Shown here one piece after another: positions 34,103-44,534 of a stretch of 64,000 nt of DNA. A program made the position numbers and the translations under genes. The stretch's first letter is position 1. Each line of letters starts with the position of its first letter. The notes under the pieces are model-generated. The model was not told the DNA's origin, made no database searches, and saw only the letters and a list, made by a program, of their open reading frames with translations. The DNA comes from JAAXGX01 sp965203565 (GTDB taxonomy: Bacteria; Acidobacteriota; Vicinamibacteria; Vicinamibacterales; UBA8438), in the NCBI GenBank assembly GCA_965203565.1, contig OZ241896.1:124001-188000 (forward strand), in the 5' to 3' direction.

Positions 34103-34825
34103 CTATTGCAACGTGAAGTTCACCGTCACCGTCATGATGACCGGAACCGGCGTGCCGTTCAGCAACGTGGGCGTGTACTCCCACTGCCGCACGGCCTCGA
34201 TGGCGGCCTCGTCGAGCAGCGGAACCGAGCGCAGCACCTTGACGTCGGTCACCCGGCCGCTCGGGCCGATCACGGCTTCGAGAATGACGATCCCCTGCAC
34301 ACGGGCGGACTGTGCGACGGTGGGATAGACCGGCGGCACGTCCTTCGTCTTCGTCGGCGGCGAAATGTTGCCGCCGACCCGCACCGGCTCCGGCGGGGGC
34401 GGGGGCGGGGGCGGCGCTTCCGCCGGCAGGCCGCCCAGAATCCCTCCGACGACGCCGCCCGCGACGCCCCCCTCGACGCCGCCCACGGCGGACAGGTCGA
34501 ACCCGGTCTCCTCGATGATCTCTTCGGGGGCGACGACCGGCGCGGCGTTCGGATTGACGTCGACGACCGGCGGCGGCTCGGGGGCGGCGGCCGGACGCGG
34601 CGGCGGGGGCGGCGGGGGCGGCGGGGGCGGCGGCGGGGGGGCGGCGACGAACGCCATCATCGTCGCCGGCGTCGGCAACGCGTCGACCGCCATCAGCGGC
34701 ACGATCACGACCGCGCCGATCGCCGCGACGTGCGCCACGATCGACAGCGGCACGGTATACCACTTCCGCGACCCCACCCGGATCGTGGGGTTCGAGATGT
34801 CACCGAACATTTGACCGGCTGCCAC
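34103..34825 (-). CDS. tonB: TonB family energy-transducer protein
   Basis: The 240-residue protein has one N-terminal transmembrane helix (~27-50) and a proline-rich spacer with 14 consecutive prolines (~63-76). After a glycine-rich stretch there is a second run of eight prolines. The C-terminal TonB domain reads PPVYPTVAQSARVQGIVILEAVI...GRVTDVKV....LDEAAIEAVRQWEYTP. It spans the periplasm to energise outer-membrane receptors. I chose GTG at 34825 because TGAGGAGGG lies five bases before it; ATG at 34810 is the alternative. It is the first gene of tonB-exbB-exbD-exbD. Confidence 0.92.
   Translation of the reverse strand: MAAGQMFGDISNPTIRVGSRKWYTVPLSIVAHVAAIGAVVIVPLMAVDALPTPATMMAFVAAPPPPPPPPPPPPPPRPAAAPEPPPVVDVNPNAAPVVAPEEIIEETGFDLSAVGGVEGGVAGGVVGGILGGLPAEAPPPPPPPPEPVRVGGNISPPTKTKDVPPVYPTVAQSARVQGIVILEAVIGPSGRVTDVKVLRSVPLLDEAAIEAVRQWEYTPTLLNGTPVPVIMTVTVNFTLQ
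34600..34650. repeat. GC-rich tandem repeat coding for polyproline in TonB
   Basis: The plus strand carries a run of near 9-bp units (GGCGGGGGC) that read as CCG/CCC proline codons on the coding strand. Several G runs of five or more lie close together, so slippage or G-quadruplex formation is possible. Confidence 0.6.
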
Positions 34826-34879
34826 CGATACCCTCCTCACCCCAGCGCGAGACGCGGGCGCCGCCTCAAAAGAGCGTCG

Positions 34880-34909
34880 ATTATATGCACGGGTTCAGAC
34901 AACTGTCAA
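34880..34909 (-). promoter_or_regulatory. Consensus sigma-70 promoter of the tonB operon
   Basis: On the minus strand a perfect TTGACA (34909-34904) and a perfect TATAAT (34885-34880) are separated by 18 bases. The start near 34873 gives a leader of about 48 bases before the GTG at 34825. No Fur-like box was recognised. Confidence 0.85.
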
Positions 34910-34996
34910 CGACGGCGCGGACGCCGCCGATGCGGAGCCGCGCCGCGCCGCCAAGCTATGAACAAACCATCTACAGTCAACAGTTTGCGGGTATTT

Positions 34997-37105
<2,109 letters not shown>

Positions 37106-37146
37106 TCCGACCTCGAAGGCTGCCGAAGCGTCACGAAACCCGACAG

Positions 37147-37174
37147 GGTACAGGCCGGCTTTTTGCGCTGTCAA
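37147..37174 (-). promoter_or_regulatory. Probable promoter of hppA
   Basis: On the minus strand TTGACA (37174-37169) is followed after 16 bases by TGTACC (37152-37147), a weak -10. The -35 lies within the inverted repeat CTGTCTTGACAG. Confidence 0.4.
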
Positions 37175-37178
37175 GACA

Positions 37179-37232
37179 GAGTTTCTTCCAACGGCAAGTG
37201 AGCCTGGACGGAGTTGTTTCCAGCGACAGATG
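37179..37232. repeat. Imperfect direct repeat upstream of hppA
   Basis: Two units of about 21 bases follow the pattern AGTTnnTTCCAnCGnCAnnTG (37180-37200 and 37213-37233). They lie directly upstream of the hppA promoter candidate and may be a regulator binding site. Confidence 0.35.
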
Positions 37233-37283
37233 CGCCGTCACGATCCCCTTCTGAATTGGAAATGACTGCGGCGCCCGGCGGCA

Positions 37284-38165
37284 TCACCGCCCCGGCGCAA
37301 CCGCCGTCATGCGCGCGAACTCCGCGCGGCCGATCGTCCTGCTCACCAGCGTCCGCCATCCCGCCCGCCACACGGCCAGCCGGGCGGCGCGCGCTTCGCC
37401 GGGCCGGCGATAGAGGCCGTAGACCACCGACCCGCTCCCGGTCATCGCCGCCCGCAGCGCGCCGGTCCGCCGGAGGCGCTCGAGCATGCGGCCCGCTTCC
37501 GGAAAGCGCTCGATGACCGCAGGCTCCAGGTCGTTCGACAGGCCGCGCAGAGAGCGCCACCCCCGCGGCGGCGCCGCCGCCGGCCGGCGACGCGAGGCGG
37601 CCTCGTCGAACCAGCGGTAAGCGTCCGCCGCCGATACGCCGAACGAGGGCTGGGCAAGCACCACCCAGAGCGGCTTCAGATCAGCGACGCGGCGCACGCG
37701 CTCCCCCCGCCCCCGCGCCACCGCCGCCCCTCCGCCAAGGCAGTACGGCGCGTCGGACCCGATCCGCGCCGCCACGCCGCGCAGCCAGCCGTCACGCGCC
37801 GCGACCTCCCATACGGCGCACAACCCGCGCAGCGCGCCCGCGGCGTCGCTGCTGCCGCCGCCGAGGCCGGCCGCCACCGGAATCCGCTTGGTGATCGTGA
37901 TGGCGACGCCCTCCGGGGCGCCCCGCCGGCCGATCGCCGTCCACAGCACGCTGGCCGCCCTCCACACGAGGTTGTCCCGGCCGTCCGGGACCGCGCGGGA
38001 CCGGCTGCGGACCGCCAGCGGGCCGGGCCGGCGATGCAGCCGCAACGTGTCGTGCAGGTGGATCGACTGCAACACGGTGCAGACGTCGTGGAACCCGTCC
38101 GGACGGCGGCCGAGGATCCGCAGGTGCAGATTGATCTTCGCCGGCGCCAGGACGGTGAACGTCAC
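37284..38165 (-). CDS. ispE: 4-diphosphocytidyl-2-C-methyl-D-erythritol kinase
   Basis: The 293-residue GHMP kinase starts with VLAPAKINLHLRILGRRPDGFH, has the ATP loop PVAAGLGGGSSDAAG near residue 95, GSDAPYCLGGG, and the late MTGSGSVVYG. It phosphorylates CDP-methylerythritol in the non-mevalonate isoprenoid pathway. The GTG start at 38165 lies inside a four-base overlap with the LolB-like gene. The order TPR - lolB - ispE matches the arrangement known in Gammaproteobacteria. Confidence 0.95.
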   Translation of the reverse strand: MTFTVLAPAKINLHLRILGRRPDGFHDVCTVLQSIHLHDTLRLHRRPGPLAVRSRSRAVPDGRDNLVWRAASVLWTAIGRRGAPEGVAITITKRIPVAAGLGGGSSDAAGALRGLCAVWEVAARDGWLRGVAARIGSDAPYCLGGGAAVARGRGERVRRVADLKPLWVVLAQPSFGVSAADAYRWFDEAASRRRPAAAPPRGWRSLRGLSNDLEPAVIERFPEAGRMLERLRRTGALRAAMTGSGSVVYGLYRRPGEARAARLAVWRAGWRTLVSRTIGRAEFARMTAVAPGR

Positions 38166-39073
38166 CGGCCGGCCGGTCCGTGCGCCGGCGGATCGGGCGG
38201 GCGCGCGTCTTCGAGGGGGGCCGCCCCGCCCCGGAGCGCGTCGATCGACACCGGCGCGAACCCGTCGGGCGGCTGCTGCGCGAAGACCCGTTCGTCCATC
38301 TCGACGTTGATGCTGACCTGCGACAGCGTCGCCGTCAGGTCGGTCGCGTCCGGGCCGGGCGCGGCGGTCTGCACGCGTATCCGCCGCGGCAGCCCCCGCG
38401 CGTGCGCGCCGTACTCCACGACGAGCCCGCCGCGCCGGCCGGCGGCGACCACCGGCGCGCCGCCGGCCGTGCGCACGTACAGCGTGGCGTCGCCCTCCAG
38501 CGCGACGCCGATCCACCCCCGGCCGTAGGCGCGGGCCGCCACCGGACGAGGCTCCGGAACGAGGCATCCGGTGAGGACCGCCCGGAAGTCGGCCGGATCG
38601 AGCGGCAGTCCGGCGAGCGCTTCGAGGAGGTCCCGTCCGGCCGCATCGGTGACCACGCGGCGGTCGCGCGGGAGCACCAGCATGGCCGAGGCGGGTCCGG
38701 CGGTCAGGACGAACTCGGGGGCGCCGAACGGCGCGAGGCCTTCGAGGCGCAGCGATGCGGGCCGGGCCAGCGCGCCCCGCACCCGCCCCCTCAGCTTCGT
38801 CTCTCCGGTCCGGCCGGAGATGGCGAGGAGGAGCTCCAGGGTGCGGACGCGGCGGCACGGCTCCACGGCCGCGGCGAACAGGTCCTCGTAATCGGCAAGC
38901 GGCGCGCCGGCGCCGGCCGGCAGGACGATGGGCGGCGGGGCGCCGCAGGCGCCCAGCGTCAGGGCGAGGAGGCAGACGGCCGCGGCGCCGGCCGGCCGCG
39001 GGCTGCTAGCGGCCGAGCCGGCGTCTGGCGGCGCCGATCTTCCGCTCGATGGTGGAGCGCTCGACTTCGTCAC
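38162..39073 (-). CDS. LolB-like outer-membrane lipoprotein
   Basis: The 303-residue protein has a long N-terminal region before a signal helix ending in LTLGAC (Cys near residue 43), a lipobox. The mature part shows RTLELLLAISGRTGETKLRGRVRGAL and PASLRLEGLAPFGAPEFVL, resembling LolB/DUF4292 beta-fold proteins. It may accept lipoproteins at the outer membrane; this rests on weak similarity plus synteny with ispE. The only in-frame start I find is GTG at 39073. It overlaps the end of the upstream TPR gene by 68 bases in another frame. Confidence 0.65.
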   Translation of the reverse strand: MTKSSAPPSSGRSAPPDAGSAASSPRPAGAAAVCLLALTLGACGAPPPIVLPAGAGAPLADYEDLFAAAVEPCRRVRTLELLLAISGRTGETKLRGRVRGALARPASLRLEGLAPFGAPEFVLTAGPASAMLVLPRDRRVVTDAAGRDLLEALAGLPLDPADFRAVLTGCLVPEPRPVAARAYGRGWIGVALEGDATLYVRTAGGAPVVAAGRRGGLVVEYGAHARGLPRRIRVQTAAPGPDATDLTATLSQVSINVEMDERVFAQQPPDGFAPVSIDALRGGAAPLEDARPPDPPAHGPAGR

Positions 39074-40967
39074 CGTCCCCGGCCAGCGCGCGTTCCCAGG
39101 CGGCGATCGCGTCCGAGTAGCGTCCGAGCTTGAGCAGCAGGTCGCCGAAATGGTCCTGGATCACCGAATTCCACGCCATCTGCTCGCTCGCCTGCTGCAG
39201 CAGCGCCTCGGCGAGATCGAGACGATCGAGCTTGTAGTACGCCCACCCGAGACTGTCCAGATACGCGCCGTTGTGCGGGTCGATCCCGATCGCCCGTTCG
39301 AGCAGATCGACCGATTCCTGCAGGCGCTCGCCGCGATCGGCCAGCATGTAGCCCAGGTAGTTCAAGGCGGCCGCGTGCTCGGGGTCCTGCGCGAGGACGC
39401 GGCGGAACGCAGACTCCGCGTCGATCGGACGATCGCTCCGTTCGAGGACCGCTCCCAGCTGGAACAGGATCGCGGTGTCGCCGGGAAACTGCCGGTCGGC
39501 CGAGCGGAGCAGCTCGACCGCCTCGTCGAAGCGATCGTACTGGCCGTAGAAGGAGGCGAGCACCAGCCAGGCGGCCGGCTCGTCGCGCCGGGTTCGGAGC
39601 GCGTCCCGCAGCACGTCGACGCCTCCGGCGACGTCGCCTTCGTCGCCCAGCACGCGCGCCTCGAGATGCGCCAGCGTCAGGTTGCCGCCGTGGTGGCCGC
39701 GCACGTCCTCCAGCACCCGCCGGGCGTCGGAAAGCCGGCCGGCGGCGAGATACGCCTGCGCCAGCCGCGCCCCGAACTCCAGGCCGTTCGGCATCAGCTC
39801 GACGCCCTGCGCATAGATCCGGCTCGCCGCTTCGTGATCCTGCAACTGCTCGTACGCGTACCCGACCCGCCTGAGCAGGCCCGCGACCTGGCCGGGGCGC
39901 AGGCCGCGGCCGGCGGCGGCGTCCAGGATCGGCTCCAGCGTCGCGATCACCCGGCGGTGCTGACGCAGGCGGCTGTAGACCTCGCCCAGCGCGAACGCGC
40001 CGCGAACGCCGTCCGGCTCCAGCGCGGCCAGCTGCTTCGCCGCGTCCTCCGCCGCCGTGAAGCCGCCCAGCTCCAGCTCGACTTCCGACAGGAGGTAGAG
40101 GCCGGCCGCGTCGTTCGGCCGCATCGCCACCAGTTCGCGGAGCACCTTGCGCGCGCGCTCGGTCCGCCCGTCCTGCACGAGCGCGTGGGCGAGCTCCCGC
40201 CGCGTCCGCGCGCTCCGCGGGTTGCGATCGACGGCGCGCTCGTACGTCTCGACGGCGTCGCTCCAGCGGCCGTCCCGGCCGTACAACGCCGCGAGGCGCC
40301 TCAGCGCGCGCGACGACGGGGGACCGGTCTCGACGAGCTGCTCCAGGATGGCGACGGCGTCGCCGATGCGGCCGCCCTGCTCGTAGGCCTGAGACAGCAG
40401 CAGCCCCGTTTCCGAGAAACCGGGTCTGTCCTCCTGCAGCTCTTCGAGCAGATCGATCGCCTGCTGCGCGCGCGCGCTGCGGAGATACAGGCGGGCGAGG
40501 GTCAGCTCCAGATGAAAGTCGGGCGCCGGCGCGCCGCGCGCCCGCTCCAGATGCCGGACGGCGAGCCGCACGTCCTCGTCCGTACCGGTGCGGGCGTTGG
40601 CCCGGGCCGAGAAGATCAGTCCCAGAATCCGGTGGGCGCTGAAGTTGTCCGGGTCGCGGCCAAGGGCTTCGCGCGCGGCGGCGACCGCATCCTCCCCGCG
40701 GTTGCGGCGGGCGTAGAGCGCCGCCAGCTCGGCCAGGATCTCTCCGGCCGCCGGGTCGAGCCCGGCCGCTTCACGATAGGAGCGGATCGCCTCGTCGACG
40801 TCGCCCCGGTCTTCGAGATGCCGGCCGCGCAGGAACAGGCGGTACGCTTCGCCCCTGGCTTCGGCGCGCTCCTCGCCCCCCCGCGGACCGGCCGTCTGCG
40901 CCGCCGCCGGTTGCGCGTGCGACGCCGACAGACAGACAAGTACGCCGACGAGAGGCGCGGCGCGCAT
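39006..40967 (-). CDS. Exported TPR-repeat protein
   Basis: The 653-residue protein has a signal peptide (residues ~1-24) followed by a continuous array of about fourteen TPR units. Examples are LFLRGRHLEDRGDVDEAIRS and VLAQDPEHAAALNYLGYMLADRGERL. The last repeats, with NGAYLDSLGWAYYKLDRLDLAE, resemble the conserved TPR protein next to lolB in Pseudomonas. It probably acts as a periplasmic or lipoprotein-pathway scaffold. The ATG at 40967 was chosen because it opens a signal peptide; no strong ribosome site is visible. Confidence 0.85.
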   Translation of the reverse strand: MRAAPLVGVLVCLSASHAQPAAAQTAGPRGGEERAEARGEAYRLFLRGRHLEDRGDVDEAIRSYREAAGLDPAAGEILAELAALYARRNRGEDAVAAAREALGRDPDNFSAHRILGLIFSARANARTGTDEDVRLAVRHLERARGAPAPDFHLELTLARLYLRSARAQQAIDLLEELQEDRPGFSETGLLLSQAYEQGGRIGDAVAILEQLVETGPPSSRALRRLAALYGRDGRWSDAVETYERAVDRNPRSARTRRELAHALVQDGRTERARKVLRELVAMRPNDAAGLYLLSEVELELGGFTAAEDAAKQLAALEPDGVRGAFALGEVYSRLRQHRRVIATLEPILDAAAGRGLRPGQVAGLLRRVGYAYEQLQDHEAASRIYAQGVELMPNGLEFGARLAQAYLAAGRLSDARRVLEDVRGHHGGNLTLAHLEARVLGDEGDVAGGVDVLRDALRTRRDEPAAWLVLASFYGQYDRFDEAVELLRSADRQFPGDTAILFQLGAVLERSDRPIDAESAFRRVLAQDPEHAAALNYLGYMLADRGERLQESVDLLERAIGIDPHNGAYLDSLGWAYYKLDRLDLAEALLQQASEQMAWNSVIQDHFGDLLLKLGRYSDAIAAWERALAGDGDEVERSTIERKIGAARRRLGR

Positions 40968-41048
40968 CGCTGCGATTGTTCCACAGGACACGGCGCCGCG
41001 ACAAGATGCGGCCGAGACGCGCGGCGCGCCGGGCGGCCGCCGCGGTTC

Positions 41049-41057
41049 TGGTATAGT
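41049..41057 (+). promoter_or_regulatory. Extended -10 promoter (TGGTATAGT) of the Trm112-like gene
   Basis: TGn plus TATAGT ends at 41057 and overlaps the GTG at 41056, so that GTG cannot be used from this promoter. The start is expected near 41064, ahead of CGGAGG at 41075-41080. Confidence 0.55.
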
Positions 41058-41085
41058 GGCCGGGACGGTCCTCACGGAGGCGCAT

Positions 41086-41256
41086 CTGGGCGTCGATCCC
41101 GAGCTGCTCGCGATCCTCGCGTGTCCCGCCTGCAAGACGCCGGTCGCGCCCGTGCGCGACGGCGCGGGCCTGAAGTGCGAGCGGTGTCGCCGGGTCTATC
41201 CGATCAAGGACGACATCCCGGTGATGCTGATCGACGAAGCCACGGTGGAAGCCTGA
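41086..41256 (+). CDS. Trm112/UPF0434 family zinc-ribbon protein with probable CTG start
   Basis: The 56-residue product has LLAILACPACKTPV, then LKCERCRRVYPIKDDIPVMLIDEA, the full UPF0434/Trm112 pattern with two CxxC pairs binding zinc. In archaea and eukaryotes Trm112 activates methyltransferases; the bacterial role is less clear. CGGAGG lies five bases before the CTG at 41086, with no ATG, GTG or TTG near. The only standard in-frame start (GTG 41056) sits inside the -10 element. It lies 14 bases before the O-antigen ligase gene. Confidence 0.75.
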   Translation: MGVDPELLAILACPACKTPVAPVRDGAGLKCERCRRVYPIKDDIPVMLIDEATVEA

Positions 41257-41270
41257 CCGCTGTCAGCCTC

Positions 41271-42452
41271 GTGCCGCTCGACACCGCGAGACTGGAGCGC
41301 GCCGCGCTCGCCGCGCTGCTGCTGTTCGTCGCCGCGGCGCAGGTGTCCGTCGCGGCGGCGGCGCTGCTGCTGACGCTGACGGCCGGTCTCTGGATCGGCC
41401 TCCTTGTCCGGCTCCGCGAACGTCCCCGGGCCCCGGCGTTCTTCCTGCCGCTCGTCGTCTACGCGCTCCTGACGCTGACCTCGGCCGCGGCGTCGCAGGA
41501 CCCGGCCGCGAGCCTGGCCGATGCGAAGGAAATCGTGCTCTTCCTCGTCGTACCGGTCGTCCACCGGCTCGCCCGGGGGCGATCGGCCGCCACCGCGGCG
41601 ACCATCGTCGTCAGCGTCGGCGCCGTCGCGGCGGTGTACGGCGTCGCGCAGTACGGGATCCTCGAGTACGACCACCTCGGCCAGCGGCCGCAAGGATCGA
41701 TGGGCCACTACATGACCTTCTCGGGACTGCTGATGCTGACCATCTGCGCAGCCGCCGCGCGCGTGCTGTTCGAACGCCGCGACCGTCTCTGGGCCGGCCT
41801 CGTCCTGCCGGCGCTGGCCGTCGCCCTGGCCCTGACGTTCACGCGCAGCGCCTGGGTCGGCGCATCGCTCGGGGTCGGTCTGCTGCTCGTGCTCAAGGAC
41901 TTCCGGCTGCTCGCCGCCGCCCCGGTCGCCGCCGCCCTGTTCTTCATGCTGGCGCCGGCGGGCGTCGTCGACCGCGCGTTCTCCATGTTCGACTTGCAGG
42001 ACCCCACCAACCGGGACCGGTTCGCCATGGGGCGCGCCGGCGTGCGGATGGTGCGGGACCACCCGCTGACCGGCGTCGGGCCGGACATGGTGCAGCAGGT
42101 CTACGGGCGGTACCGCGACGGCGGCGCGGTCAACGACACCACCCCCCACCTGCACAACGTCCCGCTGCAGATCGCCGCCGAACGGGGCCTGCCCGCGCTC
42201 TGCGCCTGGCTCTGGTTCGTGGCGGCGGCCGTCCGGGAGCTGGCGGCGCGGTTTCGGCGACCCGAGTCGCGCGCGCCGGCGGCGGCCGGTCTGGCCGCCG
42301 TCGCCGGCATGCTGGCCGCCGGCATGTTCGAATACAACTTCGGCGACTCGGAATTCCTCATGCTGCTGCTCGTGCTGCTGACGTTGCCGTCGGCGGCCGT
42401 GCTTCCGGCGCCGCGCCTCGCGAGCGCCGCCGCCGATTCGCCGCCGGCGTGA
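41271..42452 (+). CDS. O-antigen ligase/polymerase family membrane protein
   Basis: The 393-residue protein has about ten to eleven transmembrane helices and a large periplasmic loop. GHYMTFSGLLML and LTFTRSAWVG precede the Wzy_C/WaaL core, and RDRFAMGRAGVRMVRDHPLTGVGPDMV with HLHNVPLQIAAERG matches the O-antigen ligase family. It should join or polymerise surface glycans at the periplasmic face. The start (GTG 41271) is chosen by proximity to the Trm112-like stop and is not certain. Confidence 0.85.
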   Translation: MPLDTARLERAALAALLLFVAAAQVSVAAAALLLTLTAGLWIGLLVRLRERPRAPAFFLPLVVYALLTLTSAAASQDPAASLADAKEIVLFLVVPVVHRLARGRSAATAATIVVSVGAVAAVYGVAQYGILEYDHLGQRPQGSMGHYMTFSGLLMLTICAAAARVLFERRDRLWAGLVLPALAVALALTFTRSAWVGASLGVGLLLVLKDFRLLAAAPVAAALFFMLAPAGVVDRAFSMFDLQDPTNRDRFAMGRAGVRMVRDHPLTGVGPDMVQQVYGRYRDGGAVNDTTPHLHNVPLQIAAERGLPALCAWLWFVAAAVRELAARFRRPESRAPAAAGLAAVAGMLAAGMFEYNFGDSEFLMLLLVLLTLPSAAVLPAPRLASAAADSPPA

Positions 42453-42461
42453 TCCCCGCGG

Positions 42462-43259
42462 ATGGCCGACCGCGGCGTCGTGAGGCGGATCGCCGGGCGT
42501 CTGTGGAGCGCCGTCAAGCCGCAGCCGCGCGTGCGGCGGATCGAGCAGATCGCGCCCGAGTTCGCAGCCGGACCGCCGGTGTTCCGCGCCCCGCCGCTGA
42601 CGCCGGATCTCGCCGCCGCGATCCGGCTCTACTGCGAGCAGTTCGACTACCCGCTCACCGAGGCCGCCCGCGCGCTCTGGCAGACCGACCAGAACGCCGC
42701 GTGCCGGGCGGAACGGGAGGCGCTGTCGCCTCTGCTGAGCGCTCTTCCGGCGCCCGGGAAGATCCTCGAAATCGGTCCCGGTATGGGGCGCTCGCTCGTC
42801 TGGTTCCGCCGGGAGTTTCCCGCGGCCGAGATCCATGCCTGGGAGGGAGAGAACGGCCGCAGGCGGTACACGGTTCTGGGTCCGCGTTTCGCGGATTCCT
42901 GGTGCGGCGACATCCGCATGCTGCGCCGGGTGCTGGCGTTCAACGGCATCGACGACGCAACGGTGTTCGACGCCCGCGAAACGGCGCTGGCGGACCTCCC
43001 CGGCCCGTACGACTTCCTGTACAGCTTCTTCAGCGTCGGCTACCACTGGGGGCTGGAGCACTTCCTCGACGATCTGACGCCCCTGCTGCACCACCGCTCG
43101 GTCGCGGTGTTCACCGTGCCGCGGCGGTTCCGGCCGTTCCCTGAACTGGCCGGCCTGCACCACCGCCTGATCGACTTCAGAACCGCCTGGCCCAGGGGCG
43201 TGCGGGAAAAACTGCTCGTCCTCGGCCAAGCGCCGCTGCCGGGGCTTACTTCCAGGTGA
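42462..43259 (+). CDS. Class I SAM-dependent methyltransferase-like protein
   Basis: The 265-residue protein has the SAM-binding glycine motif KILEIGPGMGRSLVWF near residue 100, an acidic strand end (EIHAWEGENG), and a later FLYSFFSVGYHWG segment. The substrate is unknown. It starts nine bases after the O-antigen ligase stop, so a role in surface glycan modification is plausible. Its last 14 bases overlap the end of the convergent lipoprotein gene. Confidence 0.75.
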   Translation: MADRGVVRRIAGRLWSAVKPQPRVRRIEQIAPEFAAGPPVFRAPPLTPDLAAAIRLYCEQFDYPLTEAARALWQTDQNAACRAEREALSPLLSALPAPGKILEIGPGMGRSLVWFRREFPAAEIHAWEGENGRRRYTVLGPRFADSWCGDIRMLRRVLAFNGIDDATVFDARETALADLPGPYDFLYSFFSVGYHWGLEHFLDDLTPLLHHRSVAVFTVPRRFRPFPELAGLHHRLIDFRTAWPRGVREKLLVLGQAPLPGLTSR

Positions 43260-44040
43260 CTTCCATCGCGAAGAAGTGGTCGAACACTTCGCGCTGCGGG
43301 TGGTTCGCCTCGTTTCGCTCCGGGCTGCGGACGTAGAAGTCGAGCTGCTGGAGCGCCGGGTTCACCGCGCCGGCCTCCGATGTCCTGCCGTCGAGCGGAT
43401 ACCGGGCCACCAGATCGCGGCCGCGCATTCCCTGCGTGACCATGAAGTGGATCTGGTGATCGTCGCGGAGCGGCTCGCCGTCGAGCGTCGCCGAGCCGAT
43501 CCCCCACCCCGCCACGTACAGCAGGCTCTTCGGCCAGTTGGCGTCGCCGCAACCGGAATCGCCGTGCTCGAAGAGCCAGGCGGCGATCCCGCCGTCCTGG
43601 CAGGGCGAGAACTCCCTGAACTCCTCCATCTCGACGACGTACGAGCCTTCCGGCAACTCCAGCTCCGCCCTGAACGTACCGGTGTTCTCGATCTCGTTGA
43701 CGTCGATCTCAGCCGTCCCGCCGACCGGCCGGAGGTTCGAGCCGTCGTTGCCCATGTGGTCCCACGGGCTGTCGTCGTTCAGAGTCCCGACCTGGTGAAT
43801 CCGGCCGCCCGAGATGACGAACCTGCCGTCGTACAGATCGTGCTGCTCCGGCGCGTACAGCCCCAGCGCCGTACCCGGTTGCGCGCGCGGCCCGCGCTCG
43901 ACGGCCGGAGCCGGCGAGCCTGCTTCCGGACCCGCCCGATCGGCGTCGCCGCCGGAGCCGCAGGCGGCCGGCGCCAGCGCCGTACAGGCCAGCGCAGCCG
44001 GTGCGCCGATGCGGGAAAACGGACGGCGGAACGGATTCAT
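43246..44040 (-). CDS. Putative lipoprotein of unknown function
   Basis: The 264-residue protein has a signal peptide ending in PAACGSGGD, a usable lipobox. A mature domain is rich in aromatic and acidic residues, with SPWDHMGNDGSNLRPVGG, GSYVVEMEEFREFSPCQDGG and three further cysteines that could pair. I do not recognise the family. GGAG about nine bases upstream supports ATG at 44040; the ATG at 44055 is an alternative. It is followed upstream by a four-helix membrane gene on the same strand. Confidence 0.6.
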   Translation of the reverse strand: MNPFRRPFSRIGAPAALACTALAPAACGSGGDADRAGPEAGSPAPAVERGPRAQPGTALGLYAPEQHDLYDGRFVISGGRIHQVGTLNDDSPWDHMGNDGSNLRPVGGTAEIDVNEIENTGTFRAELELPEGSYVVEMEEFREFSPCQDGGIAAWLFEHGDSGCGDANWPKSLLYVAGWGIGSATLDGEPLRDDHQIHFMVTQGMRGRDLVARYPLDGRTSEAGAVNPALQQLDFYVRSPERNEANHPQREVFDHFFAMEVTWK

Positions 44041-44066
44041 GATTGAGAACTCCATACGTGATGCGC

Positions 44067-44501
44067 CTACGATTCCCGATCGCCGCGCAGCAGACGCACG
44101 CCCAGCGCGCCGGCCAGCAGCGGGTACAGTCCGTATACGAAGTTCCACGTCACGTCGTCCGCGACGGGGAAGGCGGTGTGTCCGGTCAAGTCGCCGAACC
44201 AGAGCCGGTAGAACAGGATGCCGACGAACAGGAAGCCGTAGAACAGGACGTTGGTTTCCAGACAGCGGCGCGTCACCCGGTCGACGCCGGCCGCCCGGTA
44301 CGTCTCCCGCTTGAGCAGACCGGTGAAGACGAGGCCCAGCGCGACGCCGGCCGCCGTCAGCGGGTCGACATAGTCCCAGGCCGTGCTGTAACCCAGCGCG
44401 TTCACGTCGCGATAGAGATGCTCGACCACCGTGAGCAGCGCCGACGACGACGCTGAAACGACGAGCACCGCGCCCGCGGCGCGCCGGACGATGCTCGTCA
44501 C
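44067..44501 (-). CDS. Four-helix integral membrane protein, unknown function
   Basis: The 144-residue protein has four hydrophobic segments (about residues 8-24, 46-62, 84-100 and 120-136). Conserved-looking polar positions include NVLFYGFLFVGILFYRLWF. No family is recognised. It lies 33 bases after the purH stop and 26 bases before the lipoprotein gene, so the three may be co-transcribed. Confidence 0.6.
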   Translation of the reverse strand: MTSIVRRAAGAVLVVSASSSALLTVVEHLYRDVNALGYSTAWDYVDPLTAAGVALGLVFTGLLKRETYRAAGVDRVTRRCLETNVLFYGFLFVGILFYRLWFGDLTGHTAFPVADDVTWNFVYGLYPLLAGALGVRLLRGDRES

Positions 44502-44534
44502 GCCGTCTGCTCCGGTCCGGTCATCGCCCGCCGT

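Noticed and set aside
34600..34650. CRISPR-like array in the G-rich repeat
   Set aside because: Units are about 9 bp, contiguous, without spacers, and encode prolines in TonB.
37106..37283. tRNA gene downstream of ispE, as in the gammaproteobacterial gene order
   Set aside because: I looked for a cloverleaf and CCA-like end and saw none. The stretch holds a promoter candidate and direct repeats instead.
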